NCBI GenBank assembly: GCA_963733085.1
Contig: CAVTBY010000010.1
Coordinates: forward strand, 744,001-808,000
DNA length: 64,000 bases
Direction of reading: 5' to 3'
Origin: Desertimonas sp963733085
Lineage (GTDB): Bacteria > Actinomycetota > Acidimicrobiia > Acidimicrobiales > Ilumatobacteraceae
Shown: in pieces, positions 28,994 through 38,628 of the stretch
Numbering within the stretch: position 1 is the first letter of the stretch
Layout of the letters: every line of letters begins with the position of its first letter
Notes under the pieces: model-generated
The model's input: only the letters and a program-made list of their open reading frames with translations
Database searches by the model: none
Told to the model about the DNA's origin: nothing
Translations under genes and position numbers: made by a program

Positions 28994-29203
28994 GGGAGAC
29001 TCATCCTACGAATTGGCTGTCACACCCGTCGTGGACGCCGGCCGCAGGGGCAACTGTGACATCTGAGGCCTGTAACGGGTCCGAACGGTCACCGTTCTCG
29101 GCGACCCCGGGTCCTGAGCCGCCAGCCGTGACGTTCACCCGTGCACGATCACCGCGACCCCCTGGAATCGCTCGTCTAGCGTCAGCGCCGTCCGCGGGAC
29201 AGC
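28994..29203. other. Divergent intergenic region, helicase / P-loop kinase
   Basis: 210 bp separate two divergent genes and must hold both promoters. The only structure I see is a 7-bp inverted repeat TGTCACA...TGTGACA (29010-29016 and 29050-29056). No clear -35/-10 pair, RNA gene or open frame was recognised. Confidence 0.4.
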
Positions 29204-29734
29204 ATGGACGGCGTAATCCGGCTGCCGGAACCCGTTCTCGTGGTCCTCGTTGGGCCGGCCGGGTGTGGGAAGTCGACCTGGGCGGCTCGCTGCTTCCGAC
29301 CCGATGAGATCATCTCGTCGGACCGTCTGCGGTCGATGGTCGGCACCGGCGAGCGCGACCAGCGCGCCGGGAAGGCAGCGTTCGAGGTGCTCGATCTCGT
29401 CGTCGATCATCGCCTCCGCCGGCGACTGACCACGGTGATCGACTCGACTGCCATCGAGCCGGGACGTCGCCGGGTCTACGTCGACATGGCGCGAAATCGC
29501 GGCGTCCCGATTGTCGCCGCCGTATTCGAGGTGCCCGACGCTGAGGTACGGCGACGCAACCGTCAACGTACCGACCCGGTGCCTTCCGCCGTGCTGACGG
29601 CGCAGTTGCGCAGCCTGCCGGCCGCGCTCGCCGCGATCCCGAGCGAAGGGTTCGACGCGGTCGTCGCGGCACACGAGCACGACGTCGTCATCGTCCCGCC
29701 GCAACTCGTCGACGCGCCCGTCCGCGGCCCGTAG
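29204..29734 (+). CDS. P-loop kinase-like ATPase (zeta-toxin/PNKP-like AAA_33)
   Basis: 176 residues. Walker A is VLVGPAGCGKSTWAARCF (about 13-30). DEIISSDRLRSMVGTGERDQRAG corresponds to the lid and substrate region of polynucleotide-kinase-like or zeta-toxin-like P-loop kinases. TTVIDSTAIEPGRRRVYVDMARNRGVPIVAAVFEVPDAEVRRRNRQRTDPVP carries the Walker-B-like Asp and an Arg-rich lid helix, as in the T4 Pnk family. It probably phosphorylates a nucleic acid end or small molecule. No antitoxin is adjacent, so a toxin role is not supported. The F420 enzyme gene follows after 16 bp with a GGAG ribosome site. Confidence 0.75.
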   Translation: MDGVIRLPEPVLVVLVGPAGCGKSTWAARCFRPDEIISSDRLRSMVGTGERDQRAGKAAFEVLDLVVDHRLRRRLTTVIDSTAIEPGRRRVYVDMARNRGVPIVAAVFEVPDAEVRRRNRQRTDPVPSAVLTAQLRSLPAALAAIPSEGFDAVVAAHEHDVVIVPPQLVDAPVRGP

Positions 29735-29750
29735 ACAACAGGAGCAGCCA

Positions 29751-30644
29751 ATGCCACTCACGTTCGGACTGCAGGTTGCCGCGCTTCACGTGGCCCGGCG
29801 GTAGCGACGAGATCGCCGCCAACCTCGCGGCGATCGCCGGCGCGGCCGAGGAGGCCGGGTTCACGTCGATCTGGGTGATGGACCACTACGTCCAGATCCC
29901 CCAGGTCGGGCGCGAGTGGGACGACATGCTCGAGGCCTACACGACGCTCGGATACCTCGCTGCCCACACCCGATCGGTGCGCTCGGCACGCTGTGCACGG
30001 GCATCACGTACCGCAACCTCGCCGCCCTCGGCAAGATCGTTGCCACGCTCGACGTGCTGTCCGGTGGACGAGCCATGGCTGGGCTCGGCATCGGCTGGTT
30101 CGAGCGGGAGCACCTGCTGTACGGATGGGACTTTCCGCCGCGCCAGCGTCGCTACGAGATGCTCGAGGACGCCCTCCAGTTGCTCCCCCTGCTGTGGGGC
30201 AAGGGATCACCGCGATTCGAGGGACGGACCGTCACCGTGCCGGAGGCGATCTGCTATCCGCGGCCGCTGCAAGACCGCATCCCGATCCTCGTCGGCGGCT
30301 CGGGAGAACGTCGCACGCTGCGCCTGGTCGCCCGGTACGCCGATGCCTGCAACCTGTTCGGCGACGGCGCCACCGTGGGACACAAGGTCGACGTGCTGCG
30401 CCGGCACTGCGCCGACCTCGATCGGGATCCCGACGAGGTGACCGTGACGAACCTGACGTCGGCGGACGTCATCGACACAGGGGGCGAACGACGGACCGAT
30501 GGATCCGGCACGGTCGAGGAGCAGATCGGTCGATACCGGGAATTCGCCGAGGCGGGTGTGCACACTGCGATCGTCTCACTCGCCGACGTCGCCGAGGGCG
30601 GAATCGAACGGTTCGCCCCGGTGATCGCCGCGTTCCAGGCTTGA
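29751..30644 (+). CDS. LLM-class F420-dependent oxidoreductase (two frameshifts)
   Basis: The frames join as MPLTFGLQV / PRFTWPGGSDEIAANLAAIAGAAEEAGFTSIWVMDHYVQIPQVG...YLAAHT / LGTLCTGITYRNLAALGKIVATLDVLSGGRAMAGLGIGWFEREH. This is the bacterial-luciferase-like TIM barrel of F420-dependent enzymes, with the conserved GRAMAGLGIGW and IPILVGGSGERRTLRLVARYADACN segments. The first shift (near 29775) fits an extra T; the second (near 29970) a lost C in a CC run. About 297 residues if repaired. It transfers hydride between F420 and an unknown substrate; it may follow the P-loop kinase gene in one transcript. Confidence 0.82.
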
Positions 30645-33600
30645 TCAAAGTCCTGGCAAGTCGGGTGCAACCTTGGGCGGGCGGTCGGACAGTCCGTCGA
30701 GGGCGATGTCGATCGCCCGCTCCAGTTGTGGATCACGTCCGGCGGCGATGTCGGCCGGCGTCCGTTGCACCTCGATGTCGGGGTCGACACCGTTGTTCTC
30801 GACGCCCCACTCGTAGCCCTCGAGCCAGAAGGCGTAGCGCGGTTGCGTCACGCTGGTGCCGTCGACCAACTGGTAGCGCCCGTCGATCCCGACGACGCCA
30901 CCCCACGTTCGCGTGCCGACTACTGGGCCGAGGCCAAGGATCTTGATGGCTGCCGTGGCGATGTCGCCGTCCGATCCAGCTTGCTCGTCGACGACGGTCA
31001 CGACGGGTCCACGCGGCGCGTCGATCGGGTATGACTCGGGCTCGTAGCCGCGTGGGCGGTCCCAACCGATGATTCGGCGAGCGAACTTCTCGACCACGAG
31101 TTGCGAGATGTGGCCGCCGGCGTTGAAGCGCAGGTCGACGATCAAGCCGTCGAGTCCCATCTCGAGTCGCAGGTCACGGTGGAGCTGGGCCCAGCCCGGA
31201 CTCATCATGTCGGGCACGTGGAGATAGCCGAGACGTCCTGCTGAGCGCTCGTGGGTGAATGCCCGGCGGTCGGCGACCCACGCCTGATAGCGCAATGGGG
31301 TCTCGTCGGCGAGCGGAGTGACGACGACGTTGCGCCGCTCGCCGCTGGTTGCCTCGACAGTGAGGGCGACGGGTTTGCCGGCGGTGTCGACGAGATACTC
31401 GGCCGGACCCCAGCGAGGATCGACCGGATGGCCGTCGACGGCGACGACGACATCACCGATCGCCACGGCGACGCCGGGAGCGGTCAGCGGCGACCGAGCC
31501 CGCGGGTCGGACGGGTCGCCGGGCAGGATCCGCGTCACTGCCCAGCGTCCGTCGCCGTTCGGGACGAGGTCGGCGCCGAGCATCCCCTGACTGCGCGTCT
31601 GCTCTGGAGGAGGCGCAGTCACGTACGCATGGGACGTGCCGAGCTCACCCTGAACCTCCCACAACACGTCGACGAGATCGTCGGTGCTACCGAGTCGTTC
31701 CAGCAGTGGTGCGTAGCGGCCGAGGGCGGCGTCCCAGTCGATGCCGCCCATGTCGGCCCGGAAGTAGTGGTCGCGCATCAGGCGTCCGGCCTCGGCGTAC
31801 ATCTGCCGCCACTCCTCGGCAGGCGTGACCGTGACGCGCAGACGCGAAAGGTCGACCGTGACGACGTCGTCGGACTTCTCCGCCTCGTCTGGGGGCACCT
31901 TGCGGTCGGCGGGGACGACTCTCAACTCGTGCTTGTCGACGACGACGAGGCGGGACCTGTCGCCGGTGGGAACGAACCGGTCGACAGCCTCGACCAGCAT
32001 TTCGACCCGCCGCGATGTCAGACCGAAGTGCTCGAGGGCGGACCGCGGCGGATCTGCGTCGATGCGAGGCAGGTCATCGCCGAGCTCGCCCATGATCGGC
32101 GCCCGCAGCCAGGCGAAACCTCCGCTCACAGCCTGCAGCGACGCATATCTGGCGGCCGGTACGGGGAACGGGACGACCCGCTGGTCGAGACCGGCGGGGT
32201 CGATCGTCACCACGGGCGCGCCGAGCTCGGCGGCACCCGCATCCTTCGGTGGCGCCGGCGCTCGACCGGCGACATCCGGATCGAACGGTGACGGAGTCGT
32301 CGCGGCGAGGGCGACGAGCTGGGGCCGGTTGCCGTTCGGGAAGGACAGGTCGAACACGAAGGCGTCGTAGATCGGGTCGAAGCTCCGCGTCGACAGGAAG
32401 GCGAGGTACTTGCCGTCGGTGCTGAACGCCGGCGCCGTGTCGGCGAAGCGCAGTGGCGTCACGTCGATCGGCGTCGCGGCCGGATCGGCCACCTCGGCGA
32501 CACGGATCTGAGCGAGCGGCGAGCGGCCGGGGTGGGACCACGCCAGCCACCGTGAGTCGGGCGAGAACGTCAATCCAGAGACGTCGCCGTTGGCCGTTCG
32601 ATCGACTTCACGGAGTGCACCGGTGGACACCATCGCTACCCAGAGACGGCCGTCGTGGCTGGCACCGGCCAGCAGCTCGCCGTCGGAAGAGGCGACCAAC
32701 TCGAGCACCCGGCCGACGCCGCCGGGAACGATCGTGCGGGTTGTCTCGTCCTGCGCACTCCACACTTCGACAGCATCGTCGCCCGCCGCGTCGGTCACCC
32801 ACGCGACGTCACCGCCGGACGAGAGCACAACCGGAAGGCGCCGGCGCACCGACGATCCGGAGGCGAGGGCGCGCACCGGGCCATCGCGGTGTGTCAGCCA
32901 CGACACCGTGCCGCGCACCTCGACCGCGCTCGCCCGGCCATCAACGGCAGGCGAGATAGCGCCGAGATGATGGCTGGAATCGATCGATTGGACCATCGTC
33001 GCCCGGCGTTCGCCGCCGAGCTCGATCTCGATTCGGCTGGCGATAGGAGTGGTGTCGTTGGCTTCCCACCGCCACAGCTCGCCACCACGCTGGAAAACAG
33101 CCCGCCGCCCGTCGGACGTCGCGTGACGAACGTAGAAGGCGGAGCCGCTCGACGCGCTGTCGGTCAACCTGCGCAGGTCGTCGACGACAGGCAGCCGGTC
33201 CGCAGGCAAGGCGGCCGCCCACAACTCGCTCGTACCGTCGCGGTCGGATACGAAGCCGATCGTGGCGCCGTCGTCGAGCCACAACGGCGACTCGAGCGGG
33301 GCTCGCTCGTCGGCGAACAGCCGCTCGAAGCTTCCGTCGCCGTTCCGGTCGAGCCACAACTTCGGCGCCGTGCCACCTCGATACCGCTTCCACCACGCCA
33401 CCTCGACCGTGCCCGCGGTGGCGGCGAGCACGGCACCGCCGGGCGCCGAGGCGACGTCGCTCACGAAGCCGTAGGGCAAACGCTCGGGTGGGCCACCCTC
33501 GAGCCCGACGGCGAATGCGACACGTCGTTTGCGGTTCTCCTGGCCGGCATGTGAGGCGACGATGACCCGACCGTCGCCGCGTCCAGCCGAGTACGACAGT

Positions 33601-33864
33601 CGTGGCAACCCCGAAGTAGGTGAGTCGTCGCCGCAGACCACCGTCGAGTTCGACGACGTGCGCTTCCGGTGCGCCGTCGCGTGTGCTCGTCCAGGCGACG
33701 CGCTGGCCGTCGGGCGACAGGCGCGGCCTGCTCACGGGGACGTTGTCGGTCGTCAATCGCCACGCCTTGCCCCCGGACGCCGGTACCAGCCAGACGTCGT
33801 TCTCGGCGACGAACGTGAGGAGTTCGCCGGCGATGTGGGGGAAGCGCAAGTAGCCGCGAGTCAC
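30645..33864 (-). CDS. Tricorn-like S41 protease with WD/TolB propellers (frameshift near 33610)
   Basis: About 1070 residues if repaired. The N-terminus MTRGYLRFPHIAGELLTFVAENDVWLVPASGGKAWRLT begins the six-bladed TolB-like propeller and switches frame near 33600-33640 (one inserted base). A second propeller follows (repeats such as VSGLTFSPDSRWLAWSHPG and APAFSTDGKYLAFLSTR). Then come the helical core, a PDZ domain (VAIGDVVVAVDGHPVD) and the S41 protease core with DLRFNAGG and catalytic Ser in DEQAGSDGDIATAAIK. It lacks a signal peptide, like archaeal tricorn, so it should be a large cytoplasmic peptidase that trims peptides. It starts 37 bp from the divergent acyl-CoA dehydrogenase. Confidence 0.88.
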
Positions 33865-33901
33865 GACGCCGCAACCTACCTACTCGAGCGAGGCACGTGG
33901 A

Positions 33902-35576
33902 TTGTCGGAATCCGACAATCTCGGTGCCTGGCTCGATGAGTTCGGTGCGAAGCTGGACCTCGTGACCACGCACGAGGTCGTCAACCAGGCAGTGCCACTG
34001 GAGGGGCACGACGTCGCCGTCGCCGACGTTGCCCTGATGGACGGGGTTGCCGCCTTCGGCGGTGAGTGGGGTCTCGCCGGCCTGGAGTCATGGGGGCGGC
34101 GAGCCGGTGATCCGGAGGTGATCCGCTGGGGTGAGTTGGCCAACACGCACGATCCTGAGCTGCATCGCTACGACCGGTTTGGTCACCGCATCGACACCGT
34201 CGAGTACCACCCCGCGTACCACGCTCTGATGACCGAAGCTGTCGCCGGTGGGCTCCACGCCGCGCCCTGGGCGGACGATCGACCCGGTGCGCACGTTGTG
34301 CGGGCCGCCCGCTTCGCCGTGTGGACGCAGGTCGAGGCAGGACACGGATGCCCGATCTCGATGACCTACTCGATCGTGCCGGCGCTGCGTGCCGACCCCA
34401 AGCTTCTCGCCGAGTGGGAACCACAACTCACGTCGCTCGTCTACGACCACCACGACGAGCCGGCGGCGACGAAGCGTGGCGCCCTCGCCGGGATGGCGAT
34501 GACCGAGAAGCAGGGCGGCAGCGACGTTCGTGCCAACACGACACGGGCGGTGCCTGCGGACGGCGGCTACGCCCTCACCGGGCACAAGTGGTTCTGCTCG
34601 GCGCCGATGAGCGACCTCTTCCTGATGCTCGCCCAGACGACGGCTGGGCTGTCCTGCTTCGCCGTACCCCGCTGGCGACCCGACGGCTCGCGCAACGCCA
34701 TCCGCATCGAGCGGCTCAAGGACAAGCTCGGCAACCGATCCAATGCATCGAGCGAGATCGAGCTCGACGGCGCCTGGGCCACGCTCCTCGGCGACGACGG
34801 CGCCGGCGTGGCGACGATCATCAGGATGGTCAACCACACCCGCCTCGACTGCGTCATCGGGGTCACCGGGCAGATGCGCGCCGGGCTGACAGCAGGCGAT
34901 CCACCACACCCGTCACCGTTCGGCGTTCGGCAAGCGCCTCGTCGATCAGCCACTGATGCGACAGGTCCTCGCCGACCTCGCCATCGAGAGCGAAGCCGCG
35001 ACGGTGACGATGTTGCGCCTCGCCGCCGCTTACGACGCCGGTGACGACGTGTTCAGCCGCCTCGCTACCGCCGTTGCGAAGTACTGGTGCTGCAAACGCA
35101 CGCCGATGTTCGCCGCCGAGGCGCTGGAGTGCTTCGGCGGCAACGGCTACGTCGAGACCGGTCCGATGGCCAGGTTGTTCCGCGAGAGCCCGCTCAACGG
35201 GATCTGGGAGGGAAGCGGCAACGTCATCGCCCTGGACGTGCTGCGGGCGATCAGCCGTGAACCGGACTCGCTGACGGCTCTGCTCGCCGAGATCGAAGCC
35301 GCCGGCGGCGCAGATGCCCGGTTCGACCGCTTCGTCGCCGATCTCCACGCCGAGGTCGCCGAACTCGGCGAAGGCGACCCCCAGACCAAGGCGAGGCGGC
35401 TGACCGCGCGATTAGCCCTCGCCCTCCAGGCCTCGCTGCTCGTGCGCCACTCGGTCGCCCCGGTGGCCGAGGCGTTCTGCGCGTCGCGGCTCGGCGATGG
35501 TGGCGGGCTGATGTTCGGCGCCCTGCCGGACGGCGTCGATGCCGGCGCGATCGTCGATCGCGCCTGGCCCGACTAG
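33902..35576 (+). CDS. AidB-like acyl-CoA dehydrogenase (frameshift near 34895)
   Basis: About 557 residues if repaired. The TTG start is uncertain. HTARFAVWTQVEAGHGCPISMTYS-like and GMAMTEKQGGSDVRANTT sequences, plus GGYALTGHKWFCSAPMSDLFLMLAQT, are the FAD- and substrate-binding core of the AidB/IVD-type subgroup. The frame changes from RAGLTA to AIHHTRHRSAFGKRLVDQPLMRQVLADL, consistent with an extra G. The second part contains ECFGGNGYVETGPMARLFRESPLNGIWEGSGNVIALDVLRA, where the AidB group keeps the catalytic region. E. coli AidB is a DNA-alkylation-response flavoprotein; the present role could equally be fatty acyl-CoA oxidation. Confidence 0.85.
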
Positions 35577-35583
35577 CGGGCCG

Positions 35584-35712
35584 TCAGTGCGGCGATGCTC
35601 GCCGGTGGCGGCGGCCGCGCAAGATGTAACGGTCGACGTAGACCGAGCTCGGGCGGCCGAGGAAGTACGCCGGTGTCGAGGAGAAGCGGAGTCGGGCCAG
35701 GGGGATATTCAT
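35584..35712 (-). CDS. Small basic ORF, 42 residues
   Basis: ATG at 35712 reads MNIPLARLRFSSTPAYFLGR and continues PSSVYVDRY...RGRRHRRASPH to a TGA at 35584. It fills a stretch that otherwise has no gene. The Tyr/Phe-Leu-Gly-Arg-Pro core resembles short conserved actinobacterial proteins I have seen, but I cannot name a family. A weak GAGG lies about 8 nt before the start. Could be chance in high-GC DNA. Confidence 0.4.
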   Translation of the reverse strand: MNIPLARLRFSSTPAYFLGRPSSVYVDRYILRGRRHRRASPH

Positions 35713-35791
35713 CGTTGGAACCTCGCGAACGCGATCAACTGGGGGAAGGTCCATCATCGGCGAGGACGTCCGCTAAGTCTTGGAGGACCTG

Positions 35792-35814
35792 TCACGAAGT
35801 CGTGATGAAGTCAT
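35792..35814. promoter_or_regulatory. Two overlapping palindromes, candidate operator
   Basis: TCACGA-AG-TCGTGA (35792-35805) and ATGA-AG-TCAT (35805-35814) share a GAAGTC core, and their centres are 11 bp apart, one helical turn. They lie 70-90 bp upstream of the small Lys-rich protein. The layout suits a dimeric regulator binding two sites on one DNA face (inference). The rest of 35713-35881 shows no gene. Confidence 0.4.
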
Positions 35815-35881
35815 GGAGACTCGGTTGGCAGACCACCGGCGGTGGGTACTTGACTCCACGACGTAAGTCGAAGGAGGAACC

Positions 35882-36115
35882 ATGGCTGACCTCACCGCCA
35901 AGAAGCGCGAGAAACTGCCCGCCAAGGAGTTCGGACTGCCCGAGAAGGCACGGACGAGCGCCGCCAAGAAGGAATCGGGCAACTATCCGATGCCCGACAA
36001 GAAGCACGCTCAGAATGCCAAGGCGAGAGCAGCGCAGCAGCAGAAAGCCGGCAACCTCACGAAGAACGAGAAGCAGCGCATCGACCGCAAAGCCGACAAG
36101 GTCCTCGACAAGTAG
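35882..36115 (+). CDS. Small Lys-rich protein, DUF6582-like
   Basis: 77 residues, about one quarter Lys/Arg. MADLTAKKREKLPAKEFGLPEKARTSAAKKESGNYPMPDKKHAQNAKARAAQQQKAGNLTKNEKQRIDRKADKVLDK matches a family also found in phage genomes, with the F-G/A-L-P, Y-P-M/I-P-D and H-A-x-N-A-x-x-R motifs. A strong AAGGAGG (35871-35877) sets the start. Probably a nucleic-acid-binding or structural protein; role unknown. It is followed after 5 bp by the Ddn-like gene. Upstream palindromes suggest regulated expression. Confidence 0.75.
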   Translation: MADLTAKKREKLPAKEFGLPEKARTSAAKKESGNYPMPDKKHAQNAKARAAQQQKAGNLTKNEKQRIDRKADKVLDK

Positions 36116-36120
36116 CGGTC

Positions 36121-36528
36121 GTGCCGATTCCATCGACGGTCGCGCGATTCAACAACAAGTGGACGAACAAGGTCACGCGGCACTTCGCCAAGTGGCTGCC
36201 AGGTTTCGCCGTCGTCACGCACGTCGGACGGATGTCCGGTCAGCGCTACCAGACCCCAGTCAACATGTTCCGCCGGGCCGACGACTACGTGTTCGCGATG
36301 ACCTATGGCCCTGACGCCGACTGGGTGAAGAACGTCGATGCCGCCGGCAAGTGTGACATCACGACTCGCGGCCGCACGGTCCGCCTCGTCGAGCCACGCC
36401 ACTACACCGACCCGGAGCGCGGCGACGTTCCATCCCTCGTCGGCATGGTGCTGGGATGGCTCGACGTCGACGACTTCATGTCGATGCAACAGTCCTCTGG
36501 GAGTGAACCCGCGTCAGGGGATGCGTAG
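36121..36528 (+). CDS. Deazaflavin (F420)-dependent nitroreductase family protein
   Basis: 135 residues, GTG start. FAVVTHVGRMSGQRYQTPVNMFRRADDYVFAMTYGPDADWVKNVDAAGKCDITTRGRTVRLVEPRHY is the Ddn/DUF385 split-barrel signature, with the GRxSGxxRxTP phosphate-binding and the DWVxNxxAxG motifs. It reduces an unknown substrate with F420H2. Its end overlaps the 3' end of the convergent P450 gene by 15 bp, so antisense transcription is possible. Clean frame. Confidence 0.85.
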   Translation: MPIPSTVARFNNKWTNKVTRHFAKWLPGFAVVTHVGRMSGQRYQTPVNMFRRADDYVFAMTYGPDADWVKNVDAAGKCDITTRGRTVRLVEPRHYTDPERGDVPSLVGMVLGWLDVDDFMSMQQSSGSEPASGDA

Positions 36529-37735
36529 CGGCAGCACCCGCGGTCCGCGTATCTGCCCAACACTCCACACGACGCCGGCGCCGGTGGGGTCAGCAAGCTC
36601 GAACTCGGGGATCCGGGCGAGGAACTCCTCGATCGCCACGCGTAACTCGAGGCGGGCGAGGTTCGACCCGAGGCAGCGGTGGATGCCGAGGCCGAAGGCC
36701 GCGTGGCGGTTCTCGAGCCGGTCGATGACGACTTCGTCCGGCCGGTCGAAGGCGTCCGGATCACGGTTCGCAGCCGGGAACGGCAGGAGGACCCACTCGC
36801 CCGTCTTCATCGGATGGCCGTGGAAGTCGTGATCCTTGGCGACGAAGCGAGCCATCGTCACCGGGGCGTAGGCCCGCAGCAGCTCCTCGACGGCCGTGGG
36901 GATCAGCTCCGGCTCGGCGACGAGGCGCCGCCGGTCCTCGGCATGCGTGGCGAGATGCCAGAGGCTCGAGCCGATCGCGCTCCACGTCGTGTCGATCCCG
37001 GCGAGGAGTAGGAGGAGAACGCACCCGCGCACGTGCACGTGGCTCAACCGTTCGCCGAACAGCTCGACACCGAGCAGGTAGGAGATGAGGTCATCGGCCG
37101 GCTCGGCCACGTGCTCGGCGATGCGCTCGTCGAGGTAGGCGTCGAGTTTGTCGCTGTAAGCGGTCCGCTCGTCAGGCGAGACGTCGATGGCTTCCAGCGC
37201 TTGGTGCACGAATTGGCGGAACAGCTCGTCGTCGGCCAGCGGTAGCCCGAGCATGCGAGCGATCACGTTGACGGGGATGTGCTGGGCGTACTGCAACGAC
37301 GCGTCGAAGACGGAGCTGCCGCCCTCGACGATCGCGGCTGCGTAGCCCGCGCACAGGTCGCGCACCTCCGGCTCCCAGCGCTCGATCGCCTTCGGTGAGA
37401 ACGGGGGCAAGAGGATTCGCCTGGCGTGGTGATGAAACGGCGGGTCGCTGGTGATCGGCGGCGCCCCGCCGACCGGGCCCTCGGGGAAATCGTCCATCAC
37501 CCCCCGACTGACCACGACGCCCCGGCTGGTGAAGCGCTCGGTGTCATAGGCGACCTCGGAAACGTACTCGTGGGTCAGCGGCACCCACATGCCGTGGTAG
37601 CGATCGGAGTGCGCAACGGGACATCCGGCCTCGCGGATCGAGCGCCAGATCTCCGGGGCGTTGCGGTTGTACGTCCGGATCGGCGTGGTCGAGGTCGGTC
37701 GCCCAGTCCGTCACCGGTCCGAATGTCGAGCTCAC
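36514..37735 (-). CDS. Cytochrome P450 (frameshift near 37690)
   Basis: About 406 residues if repaired. The N-terminus from GTG 37735 reads SSTFGPVTDWATDLDHAD and continues in another frame as TYNRNAPEIWRSIREAGCPVAHSDRYHGMWVPLTHEYVSEVAYD; an extra C in the run at about 37690 explains it. The I-helix is LLLAGIDTTWSAIGSSLWHLA, the ExxR is EELLR in VEELLRAYAPVTMARFV, and the heme loop is FGLGIHRCLGSNLARLEL with the axial Cys. A soluble class I P450 served by the ferredoxin encoded just upstream. The substrate is unknown. Confidence 0.9.
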
Positions 37736-37933
37736 TGGTTCTTCTTCGATGCTGATGGCGAATTCGGGGCAGTTGGCGACGGCGAGGCGCGCCTTCTCGG
37801 CGAGGTCGGGCGGCACCGTGCCGTCGCCGATGACGACGGACTGTCCGAAGTCGTCGACGTCGAACAGCTCCGGCGCCAGGGCGTAGCACCGGTTGTGCCC
37901 TTGGCACTTCGCCCCGTCGACGGCGACCCGCAC
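37736..37933 (-). CDS. [3Fe-4S]-type ferredoxin (P450 partner)
   Basis: About 66 residues from GTG 37933: VRVAVDGAKCQGHNRCYALAP...VANCPEFAISIEEEP. CxxHxxC...C binds a [3Fe-4S] cluster, the usual donor to actinobacterial P450s, the His replacing the fourth Cys. No stop separates it from the P450: the codon after Pro is the P450 GTG in the same frame. Either a fusion exists or an indel hides the original stop, since one frame over GTGA would supply TGA at 37732-37734. Length fits a free ferredoxin. Divergent from the ArfB gene. Confidence 0.85.
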
Positions 37934-37980
37934 GACCACGACTGTACGGACGACGGGGTGGCGACGACACACTGGAGTCG

Positions 37981-38394
37981 GTGGGCAGTGACACGATTCA
38001 CGTGACGCGATCCGTCTCGCTACCCCTCGCCGAGATCGAGCTGCGCTTCTCGAGGTCGAGCGGTCCCGGTGGACAGCACGCCCAGAAGACGGCGTCGAGG
38101 GTCGAAGCGACGTTCGACGTCGCCGCCTCGACGGCGCTCAGCGAGGCGCAGAAGCAACGAGTCCTCGCCCGTGTCGGTCCAGTGCTCCGGACGGTCGCCC
38201 AAGACGAGCGCAGCCAGCTGCGCAACCGCCAACTCGCCGTCGAGCGTCTCGTCGACCAGCTGCGCACCGCCCTGCGCGTCGAGCGACCCCGCCGGCAGAC
38301 GGCGCCGACGAAGGCGTCGCGGGAACGACGGCTGGAGACGAAGCGCCGGCGCACCGAGACGAAGCAGCTGCGTCGACGGCCCGAAGAGTCCTGA
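37981..38394 (+). CDS. arfB: Peptidyl-tRNA hydrolase of stalled ribosomes (ArfB/YaeJ)
   Basis: 137 residues, GTG start. The catalytic GGQ lies in FSRSSGPGGQHAQKTASRVEATFDV (about residues 20-45). The C-terminal tail is very basic (RRQTAPTKASRERRLETKRRRTETKQLRRR), which in ArfB enters the empty mRNA channel of a stalled ribosome. It releases nascent chains when no stop codon is available. The short size excludes RF1/RF2. A nested hairpin region follows. Confidence 0.9.
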   Translation: MGSDTIHVTRSVSLPLAEIELRFSRSSGPGGQHAQKTASRVEATFDVAASTALSEAQKQRVLARVGPVLRTVAQDERSQLRNRQLAVERLVDQLRTALRVERPRRQTAPTKASRERRLETKRRRTETKQLRRRPEES

Positions 38395-38415
38395 TTCACC
38401 AACAGCGTCCGGCAG

Positions 38416-38576
38416 TAGATGGTGCGCGTCGGGTCCGGCCCCGCGACATTCACGGTTGTTTGCTCTTGAAGCAGGTGTTGGCTGGCTCGTCCGACGGGTC
38501 CGGCGTTTGTGTCAGCAAGAGCGCCATCTACGGGCACATTCCCTGACACAAAGCTCGGCCCGACGCGCACCACCTA
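38416..38576. repeat. Nested hairpin region between arfB and mftD
   Basis: Outer arms 38416-38435 and 38557-38576 match at 18 of 20 positions (core TGGTGCGCGTCGGG) across 121 nt. Inside is a perfect 10-bp hairpin TTTGTGTCAG/CTGACACAAA (38506-38515 and 38543-38552), and CGGGTCCGGC occurs as a direct repeat at 38430 and 38495. The 234-bp gap has no open frame. It may be a terminator, a structured leader of mftD, or an immobile repeat. Confidence 0.55.
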
Positions 38577-38628
38577 TTGCCTGATCGTCTGACCTGATTC
38601 TGCCGTTCGCCATCTAACGTCAACTCCT

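Noticed and set aside
29204..29734. P-loop kinase as a zeta-type toxin.
   Set aside because: No adjacent antitoxin gene, and the fold is shared with harmless nucleotide kinases.
38395..38628. Search for mftA (short precursor ending Gly-Met-Cys-Gly-Val-Tyr) and mftB/mftC near mftD.
   Set aside because: No such codon run or open frame is present in the gap or elsewhere in the window; the mft locus here starts at mftD.
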